From Rhodospirillales bacterium (GTDB lineage: Bacteria > Pseudomonadota > Alphaproteobacteria > Rhodospirillales > JASLLZ01): 57,187 nucleotides of DNA. Position 1 is the first letter of the stretch. Every line of letters begins with the position of its first letter. Below the pieces are notes generated by a model, which searched no databases, was not told the origin of the DNA, and saw only the letters and a program-made list of their open reading frames with translations. Shown here piece after piece: positions 8,227 through 17,091 of the stretch. The position numbers were made by a program, and so were the translations under genes. Where the stretch lies: contig JASLLZ010000011.1 in assembly GCA_030746775.1 (NCBI GenBank), forward strand, positions 1 through 57,187, written 5' to 3'.

Positions 8227-10387
8227 GGGTTGCCTCCCCCTCACCAATGGTAATGACGGCGTTTCCCCATTCCCCTTGTTTGATGGTGCTGCCCGGGGGA
8301 ACGACGATCGTCGCGTCGTAACCGTCGACCAGCAGCGGGCCAGGGACGGGTCGGGAGCCGAGACCATCAAGGCGGCGGACCGGCGTCTCGATGAAGCCAT
8401 GTTCCGGGCCCCAATAGGCACGCCGCATGCGGCCGGCCGCCAAGGGCGCGGGCCGGCGCTTGGTCGCGACCTTCGTTTGCGACGGTTTCGGCGAGGCAAC
8501 GACGGCGGTCAACCGCAGGGCGGCCACGCGGATCGCATGGTCTTGGAACTTGTGCCCATAGGTCGTGAGGTGTTCGTCCTCGAAGGCCCGCGCCAGCGCC
8601 GCCAACCCCTTCTTGCCGATGCGGCGGTTCGGCACCGGGATTGTGAGCCGCGTGGTTTGACCGGCGTATTCCATGTCGGCCATTCTTTCGATACTGGGCT
8701 TGGCCGATGGCCGGCCGCCCCAGGCGGCAACCGTCGATTGCGCCTCTTCGGTCATTTCACCGAAGACGCGGTTCAAGGGATCGACGACGTCGTCATCCCA
8801 GGGATGCGCAAACGAGCGCGTGTAGTGACGTTCGATATTCGCCGTCAACAGCCCGAAGGCGCTGTAGACTCCGGGCTCGGGCGGTATGACGACGGTGCGG
8901 ATGCCAAGGCCGGCGGCAACCCCGGTGGCGTGCACCGGGCCCGCGCCGCCGAAGGCGTAGAGCCCGAATTTGCGCGGGTCCCGTCCCCGTTCGGACGAGA
9001 CCGCCCGGATCGCCCGCATCATGTTGGCGTTGGCCAGGAGATAGGCCCCATAGGCCGCCTCGTAAGGGTCCTTGCCCAGGGGATCGGCGATCATGTCGCG
9101 GATGGCGATGAACGCCTTTTCGGCGTCGAGGGGCATGTCGCCGCCGCATAGGTGCTCGGGGTTGATGTAGCCGAGAACGATATCGGCGTCGGTGAGGGTC
9201 GGCGAGGTGCCGCCCCGGTCGTAACAGACCGGCCCGGGATCGGCGCCGGCGCTCTCGGGGCCGACGTGCAGGGCGCCGCCGACATCGATGCGCAGCAGGC
9301 TTCCGCCGCCGGCCCCCATCTCCGCGATGTCGATGGAGGGAACCCGAACCACGTAGCCGTAGCCTTTCATCAACCCGCTTGTCTGGTTGATGCCGCCTCC
9401 TACCTCATATTCCGCCGAGCGGGAAAAGCGGCCGTCCTCGACCATGGACGCCTTGGCCGTCGTTCCGCCCATGTCGTAGGTGATCATGTTCGAGATACCC
9501 TGCCGGCGGGCCAGATAGGCGGCGCCGACGACACCGGCCGCCGGACCGCATTCCATGATCTCCACGGGTCTTTGGGCGGCGGTTTGGGGCATGATCATGC
9601 CGCCGTTGGATTGCATGATGTAAAGGGGGGCCTCGAACCCAGCGTCGCGTATCCGCGATTCCAGGCGCAGCAGGTAACGGGTCGCGAGCGGCATGACATA
9701 GGCGTTGAGAACGGTCTCCGACGTTCTTTCGTATTCCATGATCATCGGCATGACTTGATGAGACACGCTCATATGGATGTCGGGAGCCTGTTTGCGGATC
9801 ATCTTGGCGATCCGTTCCTCATGGACGGTGTTGACCGGTGAATTGATAAGACAGACGGCAATCGCCTCCACCCCCTGGTCCAAGAGGCGGCGGACGGCGG
9901 CCTTTGTTCCTTTCTTGTCGAGGGGGCGGACGATCTCGCCCTTGCCGTTGATCCGCTCATCGACCTCCAGGCGCAGACGCCGGGACACCAGGGGCGGCGG
10001 CTTGCGCCAAGCCAGGTTGAACAGGTCCGGATTTCGGCCGCGCCCGATCTCCAGGACGTCTCGGAATCCCTTCGTGGTAATGAGCCCAACCTTGGCTCCG
10101 GCCAGTTCGATGACGGCGTTGGTCACGACCGTCGTGCCATGGATGACCTGTTCGATGCGGGACGGCCCGATGCCGTTCTCGTCGCACAAGAGCTTCGCGC
10201 CCTCGACGACGGCGCGGCTGTAGTCGTCCGGCGTCGACAGGATTTTTTTGGTTGCCAGTTCGCCGCCGGGGCCGAGCAGAATGATATCGGTAAACGTGCC
10301 GCCGATATCGACGCCGATGCGATAGCCGGCACGCCGGCGGCGCGGGCGGGGGGGCCGTCGAGATTTGGATTTGATCGAGGTCTTCAT
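8216..10387 (-). CDS. Hydantoinase A / oxoprolinase-type ATPase subunit (HyuA1)
   Basis: A 723-residue HyuA-family protein. The ATP-site motifs of the acetate/sugar kinase-like fold are visible: VDIGGTFTD near residue 26 and DMGGTTAKAS in the middle, followed by EMGAGGGSL, ESAGADPGPVCY and a C-terminal GPLLVDGYDATIVVPPG. HyuA activates the substrate by phosphorylation for HyuB. I start it at 10387 (MKTSIK), after the stop of the GMC gene (14-bp gap); a frame continuing to 11734 is antiframe of that gene. An ATG at 10405 is an alternative start. The N-terminus carries an unusually Arg/Pro-rich tail of about 20 residues before the ATPase domain. It is co-transcribed with hyuB1. Confidence 0.88.
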   Translation of the reverse strand: MKTSIKSKSRRPPRPRRRRAGYRIGVDIGGTFTDIILLGPGGELATKKILSTPDDYSRAVVEGAKLLCDENGIGPSRIEQVIHGTTVVTNAVIELAGAKVGLITTKGFRDVLEIGRGRNPDLFNLAWRKPPPLVSRRLRLEVDERINGKGEIVRPLDKKGTKAAVRRLLDQGVEAIAVCLINSPVNTVHEERIAKMIRKQAPDIHMSVSHQVMPMIMEYERTSETVLNAYVMPLATRYLLRLESRIRDAGFEAPLYIMQSNGGMIMPQTAAQRPVEIMECGPAAGVVGAAYLARRQGISNMITYDMGGTTAKASMVEDGRFSRSAEYEVGGGINQTSGLMKGYGYVVRVPSIDIAEMGAGGGSLLRIDVGGALHVGPESAGADPGPVCYDRGGTSPTLTDADIVLGYINPEHLCGGDMPLDAEKAFIAIRDMIADPLGKDPYEAAYGAYLLANANMMRAIRAVSSERGRDPRKFGLYAFGGAGPVHATGVAAGLGIRTVVIPPEPGVYSAFGLLTANIERHYTRSFAHPWDDDVVDPLNRVFGEMTEEAQSTVAAWGGRPSAKPSIERMADMEYAGQTTRLTIPVPNRRIGKKGLAALARAFEDEHLTTYGHKFQDHAIRVAALRLTAVVASPKPSQTKVATKRRPAPLAAGRMRRAYWGPEHGFIETPVRRLDGLGSRPVPGPLLVDGYDATIVVPPGSTIKQGEWGNAVITIGEGEATHGR

Positions 10388-10401
10388 GGTTTTCCCGGCG
10401 A

Positions 10402-12102
10402 TCATGTCGAAGCAAGGATATGCTCGGCGGCCTTCTCGGCCAGCATCATGGTGGGCAGGTTGGTGTTGCCCCTCGGCACCTCCGGCATGGACGAGGCGTC
10501 GACCACGCTCAAGCCCTCTATTCCCCTGACCCGGCATGTGCCGTCCAACACCGCCATCGGATCGCCGTCGGGCCCCATCCGGCAGCTGCATGAGACGTGC
10601 CAGACCCCGGTGGCATTGTCGCGCACCCAGTCCAGCAATTTCTCGTCGTCGGCCAGCAGGCCGCGCAGCGTGAGACCCTGGTTGATGACGCTTTCGATGA
10701 GGACCCGGCGCAGGCCCGGCAGCAAGTCCAAGGCCATCCCCATGACCCCGGTCTTGAACCAATTCCAGCGGTTGATCTGTCCCGCCTTGCGGATGCGCTC
10801 GCCATAACTGACGGGGAACGGATGTTCTGTGCATTCCGACAGGGCGGGGTTTTGGTACAAGCCGGCGACGAAACGGACCCCTTCGGCAAGCCGCTTGGTA
10901 TCGCGCTCGTCCCCGCACAGGTTGAGTTCGACCTTGGGTTCGGCTTTCCAGTCGGCCGAGGCCAGACTCACCTGGCCGATGGAAAGCGCCTTGTAAAGGC
11001 ATATGACCACGCCGCCCAGACGCCAACCCAAGGGATGCCAGGCGACCTGATTGGCGATCGACAGGTACATATCGAGTTCCGGCGTGTCCTCGACCTCGGA
11101 GTTGTAGCGCGCCCCGGCGTAAATCTGGCGGCGCTGTCCCGCCGGCATTCGAGTATCGGGCTGGATGTAAGACCCGACGGAAACCATGGCATGATCCTGA
11201 AGGTTCTGGCCGACACCGGGCAGGTCCACGGCGACGTCGATGCCGAGCCCCTTGAGGTGGTCGGCGGGACCGATCCCGGCGCGCATCAACAGGGCCGGCG
11301 AATGAAGGGCGCCGGCGGAAAGCACGACGGCGCCGGCGGCGGCCTTCTCGACAACCCCGGATGGCGGGACGATGCGGACGCCGACGCAGCGCCGGCCCCC
11401 CATGATCAGCCCCTGGACCCGGGTGTCGGAGCGAAGGGTCAGGTTGGGCCGGTTGCGGACCTCGTTGGTAAGGTAGGCCATCGCCGCCGAGAGGCGGCGG
11501 TCGCCGACGTTGGTCATGGCGACCGGAAAATAGGCTTTCACGAATTCGCCGTTCTGATCGTCCAGGTAGGGGAAACCCGCCGCCTCCAAGGCCTGGCCGA
11601 CGGCCCGCGAGTACCCGGCCCAGCGGTCGCGAAACAGGTGGCTGATGCCCTGCGGTCCCTCCTTGCCGTGCAAAGGGCCATCGAAATCGTGGTCGGTCTC
11701 CAGCTTGCGGAAATAGGGCAGTACGCCGTTCCAATCCCAGCCGTCGAGCCCCATTGCCCCCCAGGCGTCGTAATCCATTGGCGCGCCCCGATAGCCGACC
11801 TGGCCGTTGATGGTCGAACCGCCGCCGATTACCCGCGCCTGTTCGTAACGCGCCGCAGGCGCGCGGCCGGGGTCGTTATGGGGCATCGGGCGCGGATGGA
11901 CCCTGAGCTCATTCCACAGGTGCTTGGGGTTGAAGTAGGCATAGCCGGAGAAGCTGTCGAGAACATCGGCGGGTTCGGTGCCGGGCAGGTAGTCGGGGCC
12001 CGCCTCGACAAGGAGAACCCGATTGGCGCTGATGGCCGAGAGCCGGTTGGCGAGGACGCAGCCGGCACTGCCGCCACCGACGATCACATAGTCATATTGC
12101 AT
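10402..12102 (-). CDS. GMC-family FAD oxidoreductase (choline/alcohol dehydrogenase-like)
   Basis: A 566-residue flavoprotein with an N-terminal dinucleotide site YVIVGGGSAGCVLA, the GMC signature 1 region GGGSTINGQVGYRG, signature 2 GALHSPALLMRAGIGP, and the C-terminal catalytic region WHVSCSCRMG (His) and RGNTNLPTMM (Asn). Such enzymes oxidise a primary or secondary alcohol to an aldehyde or ketone. It lies between the M19 peptidase-like gene (51 bp upstream) and hyuA1 (14 bp downstream), so it probably acts in the same pathway, for example oxidising a hydroxyl of the substrate before or after ring opening. No signal peptide; cytoplasmic. Choline dehydrogenase itself is unlikely, as no betaine genes are present. 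Confidence 0.85.
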   Translation of the reverse strand: MQYDYVIVGGGSAGCVLANRLSAISANRVLLVEAGPDYLPGTEPADVLDSFSGYAYFNPKHLWNELRVHPRPMPHNDPGRAPAARYEQARVIGGGSTINGQVGYRGAPMDYDAWGAMGLDGWDWNGVLPYFRKLETDHDFDGPLHGKEGPQGISHLFRDRWAGYSRAVGQALEAAGFPYLDDQNGEFVKAYFPVAMTNVGDRRLSAAMAYLTNEVRNRPNLTLRSDTRVQGLIMGGRRCVGVRIVPPSGVVEKAAAGAVVLSAGALHSPALLMRAGIGPADHLKGLGIDVAVDLPGVGQNLQDHAMVSVGSYIQPDTRMPAGQRRQIYAGARYNSEVEDTPELDMYLSIANQVAWHPLGWRLGGVVICLYKALSIGQVSLASADWKAEPKVELNLCGDERDTKRLAEGVRFVAGLYQNPALSECTEHPFPVSYGERIRKAGQINRWNWFKTGVMGMALDLLPGLRRVLIESVINQGLTLRGLLADDEKLLDWVRDNATGVWHVSCSCRMGPDGDPMAVLDGTCRVRGIEGLSVVDASSMPEVPRGNTNLPTMMLAEKAAEHILAST

Positions 12103-12153
12103 CTCGTGGTCCTTTCCCTGAACCTTGGTTCCCCTGCAGCGGTGCGCGGCCGC

Positions 12154-13137
12154 TCAATCGCCTTCGTTCCACGCCTCTTTCAGAAAGTTGATGAAGTTCA
12201 GCCCCATGATCTTGCGCACCCGGTCCTCGCCATAGCCGTGTTTCTCAAGGGCCTGGGTGATCAGCCCGTAATCGTCCGCCTTGCGGATCAGCATTCCCTG
12301 GTCCTCTTCGGGAATGTCGAGCACCAAGTCGCCCTGGCCGTTGATCATGCAAATCCAGCGGAAGAACTCGGCGCCGTGCCCTTGGGTCAAGTCGGTGCCG
12401 ATGCCGATATGGTCGTCGCCGACGAGATCGATCAGATAGTCCAGCATGACGGTGACGTCGTCGATCGCCGAGTTGGCGTCGTCGGGCATGAAGATCGAGA
12501 ACAGGTTGACGCCGACGTAACCGCCCTTGTCGACGATCGCGCGCAGGAGACCGTCATCCTTGTTGCGCACGTGGTCTTTGAGCGCCAGCGGATTGGCGTG
12601 GGTGAAGCAGACCGGCTTCTTGGAGTGCTGGATCGCGTCGGCCGAGGTCTTTGGGCCGACGTGGGAAAGATCGACCGCCACCCCGGCGGCATTCATTTCG
12701 TCGACGATCATGCGCCCGAAGTCGCTGAGGCCGCTATCCGTGCTCTCGTAGGCGCCGCTGCCGACCAGGTTCTGGTTGTTGTAGGTAATCTGGACGACGC
12801 CGACGCCCATCGCCTTGAACAGGCGCACGAAGTCGGGGCGGTCCTCGAACGGGCTTGCGTTCTGGAACCCCAAAATGACGCCAACCTTGCCGGCCTCCTT
12901 GGCCGCCCCGATGTCGTCGGTATGGCGCACGGGCATGATGAGATCGCCATACTGGGCGAACCAGCGGTGCCATTGGGCAATATTTTCCGCCGTTTGGCGA
13001 AAGTTCTCCCACACCGCGCAGGTCGCGTTGATGGCCGTAAGCCCGCCCCGTTGCAAGCTCTGAAAGACGTCGGGGCCCCAATTGGAGACGATCAGGGAAT
13101 CAACGATGAGGGCATCTTCGTGGATCGTCTTCGCCAT
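12154..13137 (-). CDS. Peptidase M19 (renal dipeptidase-like) family protein
   Basis: A 327-residue protein of the amidohydrolase-fold M19 family. Seen: VDLSHVGPKTSADA and VCFTHANPLALKDH (the two His of the second metal site) and HIGIGTDLTQG (the catalytic-site Asp). The N-terminal HxD ligand pair and the bridging Glu of mammalian renal dipeptidase are not evident; the equivalent places read VDSLIVSN and GFQNASPFED. This is typical of a large bacterial subgroup whose substrates are poorly known. The start at 13137 (MAKTIHED) is fixed by GAGGAGGAG upstream. It is the first leftward gene from the palindrome-bearing divergent gap and probably the lead gene of the dipeptidase-GMC-hyuA1-hyuB1 operon. 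Confidence 0.8.
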   Translation of the reverse strand: MAKTIHEDALIVDSLIVSNWGPDVFQSLQRGGLTAINATCAVWENFRQTAENIAQWHRWFAQYGDLIMPVRHTDDIGAAKEAGKVGVILGFQNASPFEDRPDFVRLFKAMGVGVVQITYNNQNLVGSGAYESTDSGLSDFGRMIVDEMNAAGVAVDLSHVGPKTSADAIQHSKKPVCFTHANPLALKDHVRNKDDGLLRAIVDKGGYVGVNLFSIFMPDDANSAIDDVTVMLDYLIDLVGDDHIGIGTDLTQGHGAEFFRWICMINGQGDLVLDIPEEDQGMLIRKADDYGLITQALEKHGYGEDRVRKIMGLNFINFLKEAWNEGD

Positions 13138-13242
13138 CTCCTCCTCCCTCGTGGGTTTTGTTTTGCCTACGCCCGCCGGCCGTCCCTTGTCAAGGCGGCG
13201 GGGCGGTGACTTCGAGGTCCGTGGTTGAATGATCGGAGCAAT

Positions 13243-13263
13243 TTGGATATTAATAATATCCAA
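13243..13263. promoter_or_regulatory. Perfect 21-bp palindrome, putative operator of the divergent cluster
   Basis: Two 10-base arms, TTGGATATTA and TAATATCCAA, flank a single A. It sits in the 148-bp gap between the divergent dipeptidase-like gene and hyuA2, 22 bases before the hyuA2 ATG, in a locally AT-rich patch. Its size and symmetry suit a dimeric winged-helix repressor, and the GntR/FCD regulator encoded at the end of the hyuA2-hyuB2 operon is the obvious candidate. The regulator assignment is inference. Confidence 0.65.
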
Positions 13264-13285
13264 TCTAAACGCTCAGGGAGCAAAC

Positions 13286-15361
13286 ATGGCGGGTCCGTAC
13301 CGTTTGGCGGCCGATATCGGGGGGACCTTCACCGACATCGCCCTCGCCCTTGATGACGGCACCGTCGCCACCAACAAGATACCGTCGTCGCCCGAGGACT
13401 TCGGCGATGCGGTGGTGAAGGGAATTCTGGAACTCACGTCGCGTTTGGATGTTCCCTTGGAGGCGGCATCGGAGTTTCTTCACGGCTGCACGGTGGCGAC
13501 GAATGCGATCTTGGAGAGAAAGGGGGCGAGGACCGCTCTGATAACGACGCGAGGATTCCGCGACGTCCTGGAACTCAGGCGCATTCGGGTGCCCAACCTT
13601 TACGATCCCTTGTACGTCAAGCCCGAGCCCTTGGTGCCCCGCGACTTGCGCTTTGAAATCGACGAACGGATGGGACCCGGGGGCGAGGTCTTGCGTCCCT
13701 TGAATAGCGACGACCTGGAGACCGTTATCGCCGCCCTACGCAACAGCGCGGTGGAGGCGGTGGCGGTGACGTTGCTTCATTCCTATGCCAATCCCGACCA
13801 CGAGATCGCCATCGGCGCGGCCCTCCGGCAAGGCCTGCCCGGGGTGTTCGTGACCCTGTCCCACGAGATCCTGCCGGAAATCCGGGAGTACGAACGAACC
13901 TCGACGACGGTCATCAGTTCCTATCTGGGCCCCGTCGTCAGCGCCTACCTCCAGGGCCTTGTCGGACGCCTGAAGGAGCAGGGCCTGCAAAGGCGTCTCT
14001 TGGTAATGCAGTCGAGCGGCGGGGTGGCCAACGCCGAAGAGATAATCAAGAAGCCCGCCTTGATCGCCGAGTCGGGTCCCGCCGCCGGCGTCACGGCGGC
14101 CAGAATCGTGGGCCGGACGTCGGGCTATCGGGACATCATCAGCCTTGATATGGGGGGAACGTCGGCCAAGGCATCAATCATCGAGGACGGCCGCGTCGCC
14201 GTCACCGATCAGTACGAGGTCGGTTCCACCCTGTCGGCAAAAAACACCCTTCTCAGGGGCGGCGGCTATGCCCTGAAAATGCCGATCCTGGACATCTCGG
14301 AGATCGGGGCGGGGGGCGGAAGCATCGTCGCCCTGGACGAAGCGGGCGCAATCCGGATCGGCCCCGAAAGCGCCGGCGCCATCCCCGGACCGGCTTGCTA
14401 CGGCCTCGGCGGCACCGACCCCACGGTCACCGACGCCAACCTGGCCTTGGGTTACCTGAATCCCCGACAACTGGCCGGTGGCGCCATGAGGATCGACCGC
14501 GAGTTGGCCCTGGCCGCCATCGAGCGCAACATCGCCAAGCCCCTGGGACTTTCGGTCCAGGAAACGGCCTATGGAATTCATCGCGTCACCAACTCCCACA
14601 TGATCCGCGCCATCAAGTCGGTCTCGGTCCAGCGCGGCCGCGATCCAGGCAACTTCGTCCTCATGGCGTTCGGCGGCAGCGGCGGCATCCATGCCGTGGA
14701 CATGGCCCGCTCGCTCAATATTCCCCGCGTCGTCATTCCCCCCGTGGCGGGGGTCTTCAGCGCCCTCGGCCTGTTGGCCGCCGAGGTCGAGACGACCCTG
14801 TCCGTGGCCTTCCTGAGCACCGCCGAAGAGGCTTCGCCGTCAAAGCTGGCATCCGAGTACGGACGTCTGGAGGACGAAATCGCCCGTGCCCTGGAACGCG
14901 AGTCCCAGGAGTTGCGGTTCGAACGCTACGCCGAGATCCGGTACGTCGACCAAGCCTTCGAGCTTCGCATCCCGGCGGTCGAGGGTGCCATCGGGGCCGC
15001 GTGGATCGCGGCCATGAAGACGGCGTTCGATGCCGAGCATGAGAGAAAATACGGCCATAGCTTCGGCGGCGGATCGGCCATCGAATTCGTCTCCATCGGC
15101 GTCATCGGCAGGCTGGCGCGAACCGATCGACCCTTCCGTTTTGGCGCCGCCACGAACCCCCGGGAAGAAAGCACGAGGTCCGCCTATTTCGGCCCCGATG
15201 TCGGCGAACGGACGACGCCCGTGGTCGGCCGCATGGGGCTGCGGGAAAGCCCCCGGGAAGGCCCCCTCATCGTCGAGGAAATGGAGGGCACGACGGTCGT
15301 CCCGCCCGGCGCCCGGGTCCACCTGGACGAGAACGCCAACATCGTCATTCCCGTGTCTTGA
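13286..15361 (+). CDS. Hydantoinase A / oxoprolinase-type ATPase subunit (HyuA2)
   Basis: A 691-residue HyuA-family protein: AADIGGTFTDIAL at the N-terminus, SLDMGGTSAKAS in the middle, then EIGAGGGSIVALD, GPESAGAIPGPACYG and a C-terminal GPLIVEEMEGTTVVPPG. It supplies the ATP-dependent half of a HyuAB-type enzyme. The start at 13286 (MAGPYR) follows an AGGGAG ribosome site; the reading frame opens earlier but crosses the palindrome and is not protein-like. hyuB2 begins 17 bases after its stop. It is clearly diverged from HyuA1 and HyuA3, so it is not a recent copy of either. Confidence 0.88.
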   Translation: MAGPYRLAADIGGTFTDIALALDDGTVATNKIPSSPEDFGDAVVKGILELTSRLDVPLEAASEFLHGCTVATNAILERKGARTALITTRGFRDVLELRRIRVPNLYDPLYVKPEPLVPRDLRFEIDERMGPGGEVLRPLNSDDLETVIAALRNSAVEAVAVTLLHSYANPDHEIAIGAALRQGLPGVFVTLSHEILPEIREYERTSTTVISSYLGPVVSAYLQGLVGRLKEQGLQRRLLVMQSSGGVANAEEIIKKPALIAESGPAAGVTAARIVGRTSGYRDIISLDMGGTSAKASIIEDGRVAVTDQYEVGSTLSAKNTLLRGGGYALKMPILDISEIGAGGGSIVALDEAGAIRIGPESAGAIPGPACYGLGGTDPTVTDANLALGYLNPRQLAGGAMRIDRELALAAIERNIAKPLGLSVQETAYGIHRVTNSHMIRAIKSVSVQRGRDPGNFVLMAFGGSGGIHAVDMARSLNIPRVVIPPVAGVFSALGLLAAEVETTLSVAFLSTAEEASPSKLASEYGRLEDEIARALERESQELRFERYAEIRYVDQAFELRIPAVEGAIGAAWIAAMKTAFDAEHERKYGHSFGGGSAIEFVSIGVIGRLARTDRPFRFGAATNPREESTRSAYFGPDVGERTTPVVGRMGLRESPREGPLIVEEMEGTTVVPPGARVHLDENANIVIPVS

Positions 15362-15378
15362 GGATTGGATATCCCGCG

Positions 15379-17070
15379 ATGGAAAACCGAACCGACCCCT
15401 TCACCTTGGAAATCATCCGCAACGCCCTCGACACCTCCGCCGACAACATGGGGCTGAGCCTCCGCCAGAGCGCCTATTCCTCCATCGTCCGGGACGCCAC
15501 GGATTTCTCGACGGCGGTCTGCGACGCCGAGGGGCGCACCATGGCCCAGGGATTGACCACCACCCTGCATTTGGGCAGTTTCTACGATGCCATGCGGTGC
15601 CTGATCGAACGCCAGGGCGAAGACGTTCACGGCGGCGATATCTTCATATTCAACGACCCCTACCTGTCGGCCGGGCAGCACCTGCCCGACATTTACATCG
15701 TCAAGCCGATTTTCTGGCAAGGACGTCTCGAGGCCTGGGCGACCAGCGTCGCCCATCACGCCGACGTCGGCGGCATCGTCCCCGGCAGCAACGCGCTCGG
15801 CGCTTACGAAATCTACCAGGAAGGACTGCGTCTCCCCATACTCAAGTTCTACAGCCGGGGCCGGCCCAACGCATCGGTCATGGACATCATTTCCGCCAAT
15901 GTGCGGGTACCCGATCTGGTTATCGGCGATCTGCACGCCCAGATGGCGGCCTGTGCGACCGGCGAGGCCGGCGTGGTCGAGCTGTTCGAGCGCTACGGCC
16001 GGGACGAACTGCGCTCCTATTTCGCGGCCATTCACGATTATGCCGAGCGCCTGGCCCGGGTCGAACTTGAAAAAATCGGCGACTCCGAGTGCCATTACGA
16101 AGATTACATCGACGGTCTGGGGGAAGACCCCGAACCGGTCCTGCTCAAGGTCAAGGTTACGATCCAGGGCGCGCAAGCAACCGTCGACTGGACCGGCACC
16201 GCCAAGCAGGTCGACGGCGGCATCAACTCATCGCTGCCCTACACCAAGGCCGCCGCCTACGTGGCGCTCAGGTCCATCATGCGGGCCGACCTCCCCAACT
16301 CGCACGGGTTCACCCGGCCCATCCGCGTGATCGCGCCCGAGGGAAGCCTCGTCAATCCGGTCCATCCCGGCGCCTGCGGTTCGCGCGGGATTACCGGATA
16401 CCGAATGATCGATTGCCTCTTCGGCGCCCTCGCCCAGGTCGTTCCCGAACGGGTTCCGGCGGACGGAAACGGCGGCGCCACCTTGGTCACCTTCGGCGGC
16501 TACCGCGACCGCCGGGCGTTCGTGTTCTGCGAGGCGCTGATGGCAAACTGGGGCGGCACCGCGACCCATGACGGCCAGGACGGGGTGCCCCACCTGGGCG
16601 GCAACATTTCCAACGTGCCCGTCGAAATGATCGAGGCCAGATACCCCCTGCGGATCGACCGCTACGGGCTGGTCGCCGATTCGGGCGGGGCGGGCAAATA
16701 CCGCGGCGGACTGGCCCTCGCGCGCGACTACCGGGTGCTCATCGACGGCGTGGTCCTGACCTTGCGCTCGGACCGCCGCCGTTTCCCGCCCCAGGGCTTG
16801 TTCGGCGGTCAACCGGGCGCGCCGTCGCGCACCATCGTTAACCCGGATGGCGAAGCCCGCGAAATGCCGGTCATGGCGACCGACCCCATCGTGCTGAACG
16901 AGGGCGACGTTGTGAGGCACGTCATGGCGGGGGCCGGCGGCTACGGGGATCCGAGCGAAAGGGACCCCGGGCGCGTGATCAAGGACCTACGCGAGGGAAG
17001 AGTAAGCCGCCACCGGGCGCAAGAAAGCTACGGCTTCACGGGGCTCGAACCGGAATCCGGCGGGGCGTGA
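15379..17070 (+). CDS. Hydantoinase B / oxoprolinase beta-type subunit (HyuB2)
   Basis: A 563-residue HyuB-family protein, partner of HyuA2. Motifs: SIVRDATDFSTAV, NDPYLSAGQHLPDIYI, VAHHADVGGIVPGS, VDWTGTAKQVDGGIN and GAGGYGDPSERDP. Here the HHxDVGG metal-site motif is intact. The ATG at 15379 (MENRTDPF) is preferred to an in-frame TTG at 15358, which overlaps the hyuA2 stop. The protein ends soon after the YGF position and lacks the long C-terminal extension seen in HyuB5 and HyuB6. The GntR regulator gene starts 21 bp downstream, so the three genes form one operon. Confidence 0.88.
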   Translation: MENRTDPFTLEIIRNALDTSADNMGLSLRQSAYSSIVRDATDFSTAVCDAEGRTMAQGLTTTLHLGSFYDAMRCLIERQGEDVHGGDIFIFNDPYLSAGQHLPDIYIVKPIFWQGRLEAWATSVAHHADVGGIVPGSNALGAYEIYQEGLRLPILKFYSRGRPNASVMDIISANVRVPDLVIGDLHAQMAACATGEAGVVELFERYGRDELRSYFAAIHDYAERLARVELEKIGDSECHYEDYIDGLGEDPEPVLLKVKVTIQGAQATVDWTGTAKQVDGGINSSLPYTKAAAYVALRSIMRADLPNSHGFTRPIRVIAPEGSLVNPVHPGACGSRGITGYRMIDCLFGALAQVVPERVPADGNGGATLVTFGGYRDRRAFVFCEALMANWGGTATHDGQDGVPHLGGNISNVPVEMIEARYPLRIDRYGLVADSGGAGKYRGGLALARDYRVLIDGVVLTLRSDRRRFPPQGLFGGQPGAPSRTIVNPDGEAREMPVMATDPIVLNEGDVVRHVMAGAGGYGDPSERDPGRVIKDLREGRVSRHRAQESYGFTGLEPESGGA

Positions 17071-17091
17071 TCGGTTGAGGCGGGGCAAGGC

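Noticed and set aside
6301-8253. 650-codon plus-strand frame opposite hyuB1
   Set aside because: Antisense shadow of a clear HyuB gene with low-complexity, motif-free translation.
10388-11734. Upstream extension of the HyuA1 frame to 1172 residues
   Set aside because: The added 449 residues overlap the GMC oxidoreductase gene in another frame and are Arg/Gly/Pro-rich noise; HyuA proteins are about 690 residues, and the domain starts at 10387.
10597-13209. 870-codon open frame on the plus strand across the GMC and M19 genes
   Set aside because: It is the mirror of two well-supported minus-strand genes; long antisense frames are expected in GC-rich DNA, and the translation shows no family motifs.
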